From positions 2,790,001 through 2,854,000 of the forward strand of contig NZ_JAPEOR010000001.1 in assembly GCF_026341125.1 (NCBI RefSeq): a DNA stretch of 64,000 nt, in the 5' to 3' direction. Below, piece after piece: positions 26,462 to 35,900 of the stretch (the first letter of the stretch is position 1; the number at the start of each line of letters is the position of its first letter). Both the position numbers and the translations under genes were made by a program. The notes below the pieces were generated by a model. It did no database searches and was not told the DNA's origin. It saw nothing but the letters and a program-made list of their open reading frames with translations. This stretch comes from Streptomyces sp. NBC_01142. Its GTDB lineage: Bacteria > Actinomycetota > Actinomycetes > Streptomycetales > Streptomycetaceae.

Positions 26462-26919
26462 GGCCGCCCGGCTGACTCGGCTGACTCGGCTGCCTTCCTT
26501 TCGGCCTCCTTCTCCGCGTTGTACGCGCGTTCGGCCGCCGCGTGTTCCGCCGCGTTGCCCTCGACGCAGAACTCGTTCCCGGCCGGATCCGCCATCACCA
26601 CCCAGCCCCTGCCGTTCGGCTTGCGCCGGTCGTCGACAATGGTCGCGCCGAGGGCCGACAGACGCTCGACCTCCAGGTCCCGCGGCTGCTCCGGTCCCAG
26701 GTCGAAGTGCACCCTGTTCTTGAGTGTCTTCTTCTCCGGCACGCGCACGAACAGCAGGGTCGGCCGGCCGTCGGGCACCGTCAGGCACACCTCGTCGTCA
26801 CCCGGCCCGTCCTCCGGATCCACCGGATGGCCGAGTACCTCACTCCAGAACCCGGCCAGCTCGTAGGGCTCGTGCGGGTCCGCACAGTCGAGGGTGATGT
26901 GCCGGATGAGGGACCTCAA
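26458..26919 (-). CDS. VOC (glyoxalase/bleomycin-resistance) family protein
   Basis: A 153-residue vicinal-oxygen-chelate fold protein with two beta-alpha-beta-beta-beta units: IRHITLDCADPHEPYELAGFW at the N-terminus, then RVHFDLG and WVVMADPAGNEFCVEG. The C-terminal 30 residues are Ala/Glu-rich. It starts with TTG 26919, preceded by a GGAG-containing site, and is coupled to the exporter gene. Members of this fold sequester or modify drugs, so binding of the reactive azabicycle product is a plausible self-resistance role. An enzymatic role is also possible. Confidence 0.8.
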   Translation of the reverse strand: MRSLIRHITLDCADPHEPYELAGFWSEVLGHPVDPEDGPGDDEVCLTVPDGRPTLLFVRVPEKKTLKNRVHFDLGPEQPRDLEVERLSALGATIVDDRRKPNGRGWVVMADPAGNEFCVEGNAAEHAAAERAYNAEKEAERKAAESAESAGRP

Positions 26920-26947
26920 GCTGATCTCCAGGGTCGGGAGGCGGTGT

Positions 26948-28039
26948 TCAGATCAGGGCACGGCCGTGGCCGCCGAACCGGCGGCCCGCGGAACTCCGCA
27001 GATCCGCCGTCACGTTGATGCGGCGCAGCCAGCGGTCGGTGCCGTCGTAACGGGCCTGGAAGGGCCGCCGCCCGTGCACCGCCCGCTTGTTGTCTATGAT
27101 CAACAGCTCCCCGCTGTCCAGCGCAACATCTTTCATCCGTGCCTCAAAAGCGCTGATGACGGCCTCAAGTGCCTGCTCTGCGGGGGCGTCGTCGAGTTCA
27201 CGCTGCATGAACGCGGGGTCGATCCGTACGTACGGCGTGTCCGGATCACCGCTGAGGATCGAGATCCGCTCCGGCTCCTGGTTCATCCGCCGGATCCGCT
27301 GGAAGGCCGCCGCCTGACTGCTGTTCGCGTCGATGCCGGTGGTCTCGGAGTTGAACTGGGCGGTGTGCGACTCATCGGGCAGGATGACGAACCGCTCCTC
27401 GAAGAGGATCTTCCCGTGCTCGTCGTCGATCTCCAGACCCTCGACCGGCGCGAACATGGTCGGCACCGCATCCGGATTGCGCAGGCAGAGCAGCATGATC
27501 CAGTCGGCGCGGTTGGGATGGAACGCGTCCTCGTTGTGCCACTCCAGCAATGTGGTGGAACTGGAGCCCAGTTGCTCCTCCTCGTGTCCCGCGATGGGGA
27601 ACACGTCGAGGACCAACTTGCCGCGCTGCTGGGAAAGGTAGGAGAAGGGGTCGCCGAGCAGCGAGCCGACCAGCAGCAGGATCGCGGTCGCCGTGGTCAC
27701 CTCCGCGCCGTCGGGCTCCGCCGTGTAGTCACCCGGAGTCGTGCCGACGGCATCCTCGTCCACCGGCAGGCCGGACAGCACCAGACCGCCGTTGGGCCGG
27801 CCGGTCAACCGGAACTCGTTCAACACCACCCGCAGGCGCTCCGGCATCCGGTGCGCGTACAGGGAGATCTCGCCCAGCAGCCGCTCCAGCTCGTCCGGTT
27901 CCTCTGCGCCGAACTCCCTGACGAAGGTCTCGGCGAGCGCGCGCACCTCGGTGCGTTCGGACGGCGTGAGCCGCAGATAGGGAATGCCGTCATGCCAGCT
28001 CAGCGCGGCCTCGGAGTTCTGTGCCTGGGTCCCGCCCAC
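26948..28039 (-). CDS. Fe(II)/2-oxoglutarate oxygenase, VioC/clavaminate synthase-like amino acid hydroxylase
   Basis: A 363-residue TauD-fold oxygenase of the clavaminate synthase/VioC group, which hydroxylates C-beta of free arginine and similar amino acids. The facial triad is present as H168-x-E170 (in LEWHNEDAFHP) and H322 (AVHGRRPF), with arginines in the following YDGTDRWLRRI for 2-oxoglutarate. The positions H168/E170 coincide with those I recall for VioC. GTG 28039 follows a strong AGGGAGGAAATC site. It is the first gene of a leftward group with the VOC protein and exporter. Beta-hydroxylation of a guanidino or other amino acid destined for an NRPS is the likely task. Confidence 0.85.
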   Translation of the reverse strand: MGGTQAQNSEAALSWHDGIPYLRLTPSERTEVRALAETFVREFGAEEPDELERLLGEISLYAHRMPERLRVVLNEFRLTGRPNGGLVLSGLPVDEDAVGTTPGDYTAEPDGAEVTTATAILLLVGSLLGDPFSYLSQQRGKLVLDVFPIAGHEEEQLGSSSTTLLEWHNEDAFHPNRADWIMLLCLRNPDAVPTMFAPVEGLEIDDEHGKILFEERFVILPDESHTAQFNSETTGIDANSSQAAAFQRIRRMNQEPERISILSGDPDTPYVRIDPAFMQRELDDAPAEQALEAVISAFEARMKDVALDSGELLIIDNKRAVHGRRPFQARYDGTDRWLRRINVTADLRSSAGRRFGGHGRALI

Positions 28040-28212
28040 GATTTCCTCCCTGGCCGCGGATCATGCTGTCTCTTGGGATAAAGCATCGGTACAGAGAATG
28101 TGCGATGCGGCGTGACGGACACAGTCAGGAGGAATCCCTACGGCTTGCGGACGTGCCGTCCTGACAGGATCGACCGTCCCAGCACCGCCGAGCGCACGGG
28201 GGAGACGAGAAG
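28040..28212. promoter_or_regulatory. Divergent promoter region between oxygenase and A-domain genes
   Basis: These 173 bases separate two divergently read genes and must carry promoters for both directions. I see no clear operator palindrome or good -10/-35 pair. The oxygenase ribosome site (complement of TTTCCTCCCT) occupies the left edge. Confidence 0.4.
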
Positions 28213-29772
28213 GTGGACGACGATATCCAGCGGGAATGGAACGACACCGCCGAGGACTATCCGGACATCGCCGGTCTGTGCGTGCACCAGTCCTTCGAGC
28301 GCTGGGTGGACGTCCGGCCGTCGATGGCGGCGGCCCGGTTCGAGGGCGAGGAGCTCAGCTATCTCGAGCTGAACCGGCGTGCCAACCAGCTGGCCCGCCA
28401 CCTGCACCGGCTCGGCATCGGCCCGGAATCGGTGGTCGGGGTCCTGCTGGAGCGCGGCCTCGGCCTTCCGGTGGCTCTGCTGGGCATTCTCAAGTCGGGC
28501 GCGGCGTATCTGCCGCTGGACGTCCAGCACCCGGCGAGCCGGCTGGGATACCTGGTCGAGGACGCCGGCTGCGAGGTGGTGGTGACCACCGGCGCGCCGG
28601 CCGCAGGGCTGCCCGACGACATCCTGCCGGTCTGCCTGGACGACCCCGCGGTCTCGGCCGCGCTGGCCGGTCTGCCGGACGGCAATCCCGACTGTCCGGT
28701 GCACCCGGACAACCTGGCCTATCTGCTGTACACCTCCGGTTCCACCGGTCCGCCGAAGGGCACACTCATCCAGCACGGATCGGTGGTCAACATGGCGGAG
28801 TACTGCCGTCAGGCGTACCGCCTCGAACCGCCGGACCGGATCCTGCAGTTCGCGAACCCGAGCTTCGACGTGAGCGTCTTCGACTTCTTCGCCGCGTTGT
28901 GCAACGGGATCACCCTGGTCCAGGGGGCGAGGCTGACCCTGCTCGATCCTCGGGCGCTCACCGAGCTGATCCGTGCGGAACGGGTCACCGTGATGGACAT
29001 CCCGCCCGCCGTGGCGCGACTGCTGGACCCGGCCGGGCTGCCGGACCTGCGCATGGCGAACATCGGCGGTGAGGCCCTGCCGGGCGAGCTGGCCGACCGC
29101 TTCCAGGCGCCGCATCGGCAGGTGCACAACACCTACGGGCCGACGGAGGTGACCGTCACCTCGACCGACTACCGGTGTCCGCCCGATCTGCACGACAGCA
29201 GACCACCGATCGGAAAGCCCATCGCCAACCTTCGGGCCTATGTGATGGACACGGAGGGCAACCCGGTACCCCTGGGTGAACCGGGGGAGCTGATGATGGG
29301 CGGGATCGGGGTCGGCCGGGGCTACCACAGACGCCCGGCACTGACCGCGGAGAAGTTCGTGCCGGACCCGTTCGGCCCGCCGGGCACCCGGCTGTACCGC
29401 ACCGGTGATCTGGTCCGCCGGCGTCCGGACGGGAACCTGGAGTTCCTCGATCGCATCGACACCCAGCTGAAGGTGAACGGCCACCGGGTCGAGCCGGGAG
29501 AGGTCGAGGCCGCGTTGTGCGAGCATCCCGGCATCGGCGCCGCGCTGGTCGATCTGACCGGCGGAGGCGCCGATCGCACGCTGGTCGCCTTCCTGGTGCC
29601 GCCGGACGGTGCGACGGCACCGTCGATCGAGGAGGTCCGGGCGCATCTGCGCGGACAGCTGCCCTCGTACATGATCCCCGGCCGGGTCATTGTGCTGGAC
29701 GCTCTGCCGCTGACCCCGAACGGCAAGGTCGATCGGGGTCAGCTGCGGAGCGTGGCGGCCGGCCGGAGCTGA
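28213..29772 (+). CDS. Free-standing NRPS adenylation domain
   Basis: A 519-residue adenylation enzyme with no C or T domain. It activates an amino acid as AMP ester and loads a T domain in trans. Core motifs are present: LLYTSGSTGPPKG near residue 172, YGPTEVTV near 310, YRTGDL near 395, and NGKVDRGQL at the C-terminus with the A10 lysine. My reading of the pocket is D-V-F-D-N-G-T-V-T-K, which I cannot match to a known amino acid. It complements the A-less C-T protein at 23574. GTG 28213 has GGGGAG about 10 bases upstream. It ends against the opposing sulfotransferase gene. Confidence 0.9.
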   Translation: MDDDIQREWNDTAEDYPDIAGLCVHQSFERWVDVRPSMAAARFEGEELSYLELNRRANQLARHLHRLGIGPESVVGVLLERGLGLPVALLGILKSGAAYLPLDVQHPASRLGYLVEDAGCEVVVTTGAPAAGLPDDILPVCLDDPAVSAALAGLPDGNPDCPVHPDNLAYLLYTSGSTGPPKGTLIQHGSVVNMAEYCRQAYRLEPPDRILQFANPSFDVSVFDFFAALCNGITLVQGARLTLLDPRALTELIRAERVTVMDIPPAVARLLDPAGLPDLRMANIGGEALPGELADRFQAPHRQVHNTYGPTEVTVTSTDYRCPPDLHDSRPPIGKPIANLRAYVMDTEGNPVPLGEPGELMMGGIGVGRGYHRRPALTAEKFVPDPFGPPGTRLYRTGDLVRRRPDGNLEFLDRIDTQLKVNGHRVEPGEVEAALCEHPGIGAALVDLTGGGADRTLVAFLVPPDGATAPSIEEVRAHLRGQLPSYMIPGRVIVLDALPLTPNGKVDRGQLRSVAAGRS

Positions 29773-29778
29773 CCGGGG

Positions 29779-30510
29779 TCAGGCCACCACCAGACGCTCC
29801 TTGAACAGTGCCTGGTAGAACGGCTCGTGCCGGGCACTGAAGTCCGCCAGCATGGCGTTGTTCCGGACGGTGGCGGCGTACTCGGTGGACTTGGCGGTGA
29901 AGCCGGAGCTGTTGCTCACCTCGGTGTGCCAGCGGTCGGAGCGCTCCCACTCGGCGCGCTTGCCCGGCTGCCAGTTCAGCGCCTCCGGCCGCGAGGGCAG
30001 CCCCACCGCGGCGCAGTAGGCGGCCACGGTCTCCACCGGCCGCCGCACGAGATCCTCGGAGTCCAGGACCACCGGACGGTCGCCCTTGTCGCACGCCGCC
30101 CGGTAGAGCTCGTACATCTGCTCCAGGCCGATGTCCTTCGCGGTCATGTCCTGCTTGAGGGCGTAGTACGACGCCGCGATCTCGTCCGGATGCCGGATCA
30201 GAAAGGTGTGCCGGGCCTCGCGCAGAAAGCGCGCGTCCTCGAGCACCGAGGGGTAGCGGTAGTCGGTGGTGTCCTTGAAGAACACCCGCTGCCGCTCGGA
30301 CAGCGTCCGCATCGCCTCGATCAGCTCCTGGTCGGAGCGCACGACCTTGTCGTCGACCGTGGTCTCACCGAAGTCGACGAGATTGCAGAAGGGCTCGTGC
30401 AGCGTGGCCAGGTCACCACGCTCCACCATCGACCGGAAGAAGGCGGTCGACCGGGCTCGGGGTGCACTCCACAGGGCGATCACACGAGGGATGTTCTGAC
30501 CGTCGTTCAT
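29779..30510 (-). CDS. PAPS-dependent sulfotransferase
   Basis: A 243-residue sulfotransferase family protein. The phosphosulfate-binding loop is visible at the N-terminus (WSAPRARSTAFFRSM, residues about 14-28), and the 3'-phosphate-binding region near residue 108 reads FLIRHPDEIAASYY. It follows an M28 peptidase gene in the same direction with a 9-bp gap. In vazabitide-type pathways a hydroxyl of the DADH-derived acid is sulfated and the sulfate is then displaced by the neighbouring amine to form the aziridine. A sulfotransferase in a cluster with the DADH genes fits that step well. It could alternatively sulfate the final peptide. Confidence 0.85.
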   Translation of the reverse strand: MNDGQNIPRVIALWSAPRARSTAFFRSMVERGDLATLHEPFCNLVDFGETTVDDKVVRSDQELIEAMRTLSERQRVFFKDTTDYRYPSVLEDARFLREARHTFLIRHPDEIAASYYALKQDMTAKDIGLEQMYELYRAACDKGDRPVVLDSEDLVRRPVETVAAYCAAVGLPSRPEALNWQPGKRAEWERSDRWHTEVSNSSGFTAKSTEYAATVRNNAMLADFSARHEPFYQALFKERLVVA

Positions 30511-30519
30511 AGAGGTTCC

Positions 30520-32826
30520 TCACACGTTGATCGTTCGGATGCCGATGCCCTGGCCGAACCCGGAGGGCGTCCAGGCGATCGTGGCGGGGCGCGGCGACTT
30601 GAGGGCCGAGGCCGGTACTTCGGCCGCATAGGCCAGCAGCCGCAGCGGCACCGGCGAGTCGCCGCGCAGCCGCAGCACCACCTCGAAGCCGCCTGCGGGA
30701 GCGACGAGGTGACAACCCCATTTCCAGGGAGTCGACGTCTGCCTGTTGCGCCCGCCCGGCAGCCGCTTCCCGTCCACCGTGACGTCGACCAGTTGCGTCC
30801 TGCGGGCGTCCGCGTAGAACGACAGCGCGGTCGCCGTCGCGCGATCGGCGCTCAGCCGCAGCCGTACCTCGCGGATGTCGCCGGAGCGCCGCTGCTGAAG
30901 CACCTTCGCCTGCGGCACCGGTGTGGTGCCACCGGACGCGGGGCCCTTGCGGTAGCCCCCGGGCTGGATGAGCGCGGGAATCCGCTCTTCCACGGAGGTC
31001 TTCGGGCCCGGCGCGTGCTGCCTGACCCAGGGTTCACCGGAGTCGGCGTCGCTGTACCAGGAGTCGGCACCGGTGTCCGCGTCATGCACATAGAACAGAC
31101 CGGCCTGGGCGGGGTGGTGAGCGTCGACGCCGTCCGCGGCGGCACCGACTCCGACCAGGGCGCCTCCCAGCAGCGCACCAGCGGCCAGGGCCACCGGCAC
31201 CAGCCGCCGCCGGGGGAGCGGCAGCAGTCCGGGCAGCGCGGGCAGAAGCAGCAGCACGACGACCGCGAGAGCCGCGCCGGAGAACGCCAGCCCGAGAGTC
31301 GGGAACAGCACCGCGGTCAGCGGCAGGAGCAGCACGACGGACGGCACCGCGGCGGCGGATAGGGCCACCGGCTGCCAGGGCGACTCGTCCGCCAGCCGCA
31401 GGGCAACGGCGAGCCCCAGTACGCCGATCAGGGTGGGCCAGAGGAACAGGTAGGACGCACCCGGCAACAGGAAGGCGGTCAGCAGGGCAAGGCCGGCGAA
31501 CCAGCACAGGACCCCGGCTCCGACGGTGAAGGCGTCGCGCCGGCGGCGCATCCACAGCAGCCAGAACAGACAGGCCACGGCGGTGAGCACGATCAGTCCG
31601 GTGATCGCCGGGCCCGGGCGGTACGGATCGCCGAACTGGAACGCGTCGTAGTGCGGCCGCAGCACTACGAGTACCTGCCAGCCGAGAAAGCCCAGCGCCA
31701 CCGAACCGACCAGCGGAAGCGGAAGCGTCCCTGCGACCAGCGCGACGCCGCGTACCCGGACGGCGCCGCGCCTGCGGGCGAACCAGATCAGTACCGCCGC
31801 TGCGGCCGAGCCGAGGACGGCCAGTGCCGTACCGAGCCCTTGCGGATAGCTCACCAGCAAGCCGAACACCGTGAAGTAGGTGCTGTCGCCGGCCTCCGGC
31901 ACGGAGAGGTCGCCGCCGCTCAGTTTCCTGGTCGCCGCCAGCACGGTGGAACCCATGTCCTGCAGCGTTTCCAGTCGCTGGTTGGCCAGATTGTCCAGCT
32001 CCATGTCGTAGCGGGCCGAGCCGGCGACCACCGCGAAGTTCATCCCGGTGAAGCCGGCCTTCTGGAAGACCGTGAAGTCGGTGTCGTTCGGCAGGAGCCG
32101 GTAGATCTCGTCGGAGGTGGACGTGGCGAAGGGAGTGCGGTCGGACAGCGACGACAGGAAGGCAGCGTTGCCCTCGCCTGTCTCGAACATCACCAGCCGT
32201 CCCTTGGTGCCCCTCGCCTCCAGATTGAGGATCACGGTGTTCTTCGGATCCCCGGCGAGGGCCGAGTCGGTGAAGCCCTTGGCGCCGAGTGACCCAGGTT
32301 CCTCGCCGTCGGTGATCAGCAGTTCCACGGTGTTGCGCGGGGCCGGACCCGACTTCAGCGCTCTTGCGACCTCCAGGACGGTGGCCACACCCATGCCGTC
32401 GTCGGTCGCGCCGGGCCCGGTGAAGACCGAGTCGTAGTGGGCGACGATCAGCACGCGCCCTGTGCCGCCCGTGCCCGGGACGGTCGCATGGACGTTGCTG
32501 ACCCGCCCGGCCACCGAGGCGTGATCCGGATAACTGTCGGCCGCGGTCACCTGCTGGACCTTCGGTTGCAGGCCCAACGCGCGGAGCTGCTCGACCAGAT
32601 ACGCGCGGACCTCGGCGTTTGCGGCCGACCCCATCGGCCGCGGCCGGGTCGCGATCCGCTCAATGTGCGGACGGGCACGTTCCGCGGAGAATTCGCCGGC
32701 CGGCGCGTCGAGACCGGCCGGGTCAGGACTGCGCAACGGCAGCAGCGCCAGAGCCCCGAGGACAACGAGCCCCAGCATCAGCAACAAGGTGCCGAGCCTG
32801 GCGCGCGGCATGCGCTTGGTCAGCAA
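30520..32826 (-). CDS. Membrane-bound M28 family peptidase with polytopic domain
   Basis: A 768-residue integral membrane metallopeptidase. An N-terminal membrane segment (about 11-30) leads to an extracytoplasmic M28 domain with visible zinc ligands in VAHYDSVFTGPGATDDG, ITDGEEPGSLG and PNDTDFTVF. About seven to nine hydrophobic segments follow (about 335-580), then a C-terminal extracytoplasmic domain of about 185 residues. This layout resembles ER metallopeptidase 1. TTG 32826 has GGGAGG 5 bases upstream. In clusters with an acyl-AMP ligase starter, such peptidases remove an N-acyl cap after export (saframycin-type prodrug logic). That role is inferred here from the FAAL module at 40234. 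Confidence 0.85.
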   Translation of the reverse strand: MLTKRMPRARLGTLLLMLGLVVLGALALLPLRSPDPAGLDAPAGEFSAERARPHIERIATRPRPMGSAANAEVRAYLVEQLRALGLQPKVQQVTAADSYPDHASVAGRVSNVHATVPGTGGTGRVLIVAHYDSVFTGPGATDDGMGVATVLEVARALKSGPAPRNTVELLITDGEEPGSLGAKGFTDSALAGDPKNTVILNLEARGTKGRLVMFETGEGNAAFLSSLSDRTPFATSTSDEIYRLLPNDTDFTVFQKAGFTGMNFAVVAGSARYDMELDNLANQRLETLQDMGSTVLAATRKLSGGDLSVPEAGDSTYFTVFGLLVSYPQGLGTALAVLGSAAAAVLIWFARRRGAVRVRGVALVAGTLPLPLVGSVALGFLGWQVLVVLRPHYDAFQFGDPYRPGPAITGLIVLTAVACLFWLLWMRRRRDAFTVGAGVLCWFAGLALLTAFLLPGASYLFLWPTLIGVLGLAVALRLADESPWQPVALSAAAVPSVVLLLPLTAVLFPTLGLAFSGAALAVVVLLLLPALPGLLPLPRRRLVPVALAAGALLGGALVGVGAAADGVDAHHPAQAGLFYVHDADTGADSWYSDADSGEPWVRQHAPGPKTSVEERIPALIQPGGYRKGPASGGTTPVPQAKVLQQRRSGDIREVRLRLSADRATATALSFYADARRTQLVDVTVDGKRLPGGRNRQTSTPWKWGCHLVAPAGGFEVVLRLRGDSPVPLRLLAYAAEVPASALKSPRPATIAWTPSGFGQGIGIRTINV

Positions 32827-32964
32827 GGTCCCTCCCAGGTATTCCGTTCATCCTCCCCGCCGCGGAGGGTCGCGAGTCTGTCGGTCATTTGCCCGACTGC
32901 CGGGTACACGCGGGCCATCCGCACCCTGTGACAGCGGACTTTTTGCACGGCGGAGGGGAGCTGT

Positions 32965-35900
32965 ATGCGCCAGGACCTTCGGCAGAGGCTTGCACGGCTG
33001 ACCCCCGAGCAGCGGGAGCGATTGCTTCAGGACATGCGCACGGAGAGGGTGAAGCGCCGCGCCGAGGATGTGATCCGCCCGGTGGACCGGGACCGGCCGC
33101 TCCCGCTGTCGTTCGCCCAGGCGCGCATGTGGTTCCTCGACCAGCTCGCTCCCGGGCTGCCGCTCTACAACACGCCGCTCGCGATGAGGCTGCGCGGTCC
33201 GCTCGACCGCCGGGCTCTGATCGAGGCCCTGAACGCGGTGGCGGCCCGGCACGAGGTACTGCGCACGCGCTACGTGGGCACTGAGGACGGCCCACGTCAG
33301 GTGATCGACCCCGCCGGACCCGTGGCGCTGGAGACACTGGAACTCGGCGCCTGCGACGAAGCCGAACGCGGACCGCGGGCCCTGAAGGTGGCCGCCGCGG
33401 CAGGATCCCGGCCGTTCGACCTCGCCCGTGGCCCGCTGGTGCGGGGCACACTGGCCAGGTTCACCGACGACGATCACGTCTTTGTGCTCGCGATGCACCA
33501 CATCGTGCTTGATTCGTGGTCGGTCCCGTTGCTGATGCGCGAGCTCTCGGAGTGCTACCTGGCCATCAAGGCCGGTTTCCGGCCGGCGCAGGACCCTCTG
33601 CCGGTGCAGTGTGCCGACTACGCGATCTGGCAGCGTGAACGGCTCTCCGGCGGTGGTGCGGACGCTGACCTCGACTACTGGCGGCACAGGCTCGCCGACC
33701 TGACCGTACTCGAGTTCCCCACCGACAGGCCGCGGCCGGTCGATCGCACCTGGCTCGGGGAGAACATCACCGCCGAGTACCCGGCCGAGCTGCAACGCGG
33801 TCTCACCGCGCTGGCCGATCGCGCCCAGGTCCGGCTGCTGCCGGTCATGGTGGCGGGCTTCTCCGCGTTGCTGTCCCGGTACACCAACCAGCACGACATC
33901 GCGCTCGGTTCGGTGTTCACGGGTCGCAGCCGGCCCGAGATCGAGCCGCTGATCGGCTACTTCGCCAACACCGTCGTCCTGCGCACCGACACCTCCGGCG
34001 ATCCCAGCTTCCTCGCATTGCTCGCCAGGGCCGACGACGCGGTGCTCGGCGCCCATTCCCACCAGGACCTGCCCTTCGACCAGCTCGTCGAGAACCTCGG
34101 CATCGAGCGGGACCCGGCCCGCAATCCGCTCTTCCAGTTCGCGCTGTACCAGGCGGATGCGGACCGGAGCGGATCACGGCTGGGCGATGTGCGGGTCGAC
34201 GAGCTGCCGGTCGATCTGGGCGCCTCCCGGTTCGACGTCGGCCTGGGGTTCTCGGAGCTGCCGGCCGGGGGCCTGCACCTGAACATGGAGTTCTCCAGCG
34301 AGCTCTTCGACCGCCCTCGGACGGCCCGCCTGCTCGACCACTACCGGCGGGTGCTGGCCTCCGCGGTCGCCCGGCCGGACTCCCCGCTCAGCGAACTCGA
34401 GGTGATGTCGCCCGCAGAGCGCGAGCAGGTCGTGGTGCGGTGGAACGACACCGGCCGCGACTGGTCGGTACGTACCGTCTGCGATGCCTTCCAGGCCACC
34501 GTGGCCACGGCGGGTGATGCACCCGCGCTCGGCTTCGGGGACCTCGAGCTGTCCTTCGCCGAGCTCAACGCCAGGGCGAACCGCCTTGCACACTTCTTGA
34601 TCTCTCGTGGTGCCGGTCCTGAGCGCAGGGTGGCGCTCGCCATGGGACGCAACGACCACCTGGTGGTGAGCATCCTGGCGGTGCTCAAGTCCGGTGCCGC
34701 CTATATGCCGGTGGATCTGGAGTATCCGGCCGAGCGGATCGCGTTCATGCTGGCCGACACGGATCCGGTGCTCCTGGTCACCACGGCGGTCGACGAGTCG
34801 TACATCCCGGACGCAACCGCAACCGCAACCGCAACCGGAACCGGAACCGGAACCGGGATCGAGCGGATCGTGCTCGACTCCGAGGAGACGTCTCAGGCAC
34901 TGCGGAACTGCCCGGCGACCGACCCCACCGACGCCGACCGGATCGCCGCCCTCGATCCGGCCCATCCCGCGTACGTCCTCTACACCTCCGGTTCCAGCGG
35001 GAAGCCGAAGGGCGTGATCGTCGAGCACCGCTGTCTGGTGAACCTGCTGGACAGCCAGCGGCGCCGTGTGTACGACCCGGCGACGGCAGCACTGGGCCGG
35101 CCGCTGCGCACCGCCCACGTGCTCGCGCTGTCCTTCGACGGATCGTGGGAAGGCATGCTCTGGATGCTGGCCGGGCACTCGTTGTACCTCGTGGACGACG
35201 AGACCAGGCGCGATCCCGCGGCCACCGCCCGGCTGATGATCGAACGACGGGTGGACGCCATGACGTCCACTCCGTCCTTCGCGGAACAGCTGATCGGCGG
35301 CGGGGTGCTCGACGACGAAGCGCACTGTCCTTCGGTGCTTTCGTTCGGCGGCGAGCAGATCAGCGAGTGGATGTGGCAGCGGCTGCGGACGACTCCGGGA
35401 CTGCGGGCCTTCAATGTGTACGGTCCGACCGAGGCCACCGTGCTCGCCACGATCGCCGACTTCGCAGACTCCGGGCACCCGGTCATCGGCCGCCCGGTGG
35501 ACAACGTACGGGCCTACGTCCTCGACTCGCGGCTGCGGCCGCTGCCCATCGGGGTCCCCGGCGAGCTGTTCCTGGCCGGTGCCGGGGTGGCGCGCGGCTA
35601 TCTGAACCAGCCGGGCCTGACCGCCGACCGGTTCCTGCCGGATCCGGCAGGCGGGCCCGGAACGCGGATGTACCGCACCGGTGATCGCGCGCGGTGGAAC
35701 GCGGAAGGGAACCTGGAGTTCCTGGGACGCAATGACGATCAGGTCAAGATCCGCGGCTTCCGGATCGAGCTCGGAGAGATCGAGACCGCCCTGGTCGCCC
35801 ACGAGGGAGTTGCCCAGGCGACCGTGACGACTTTCGCCGCCGACGGCGCACAGGACGAGCGGCTGGTCGCCTATGTCGTCCCGCAGCCGGGCACCGTCCT

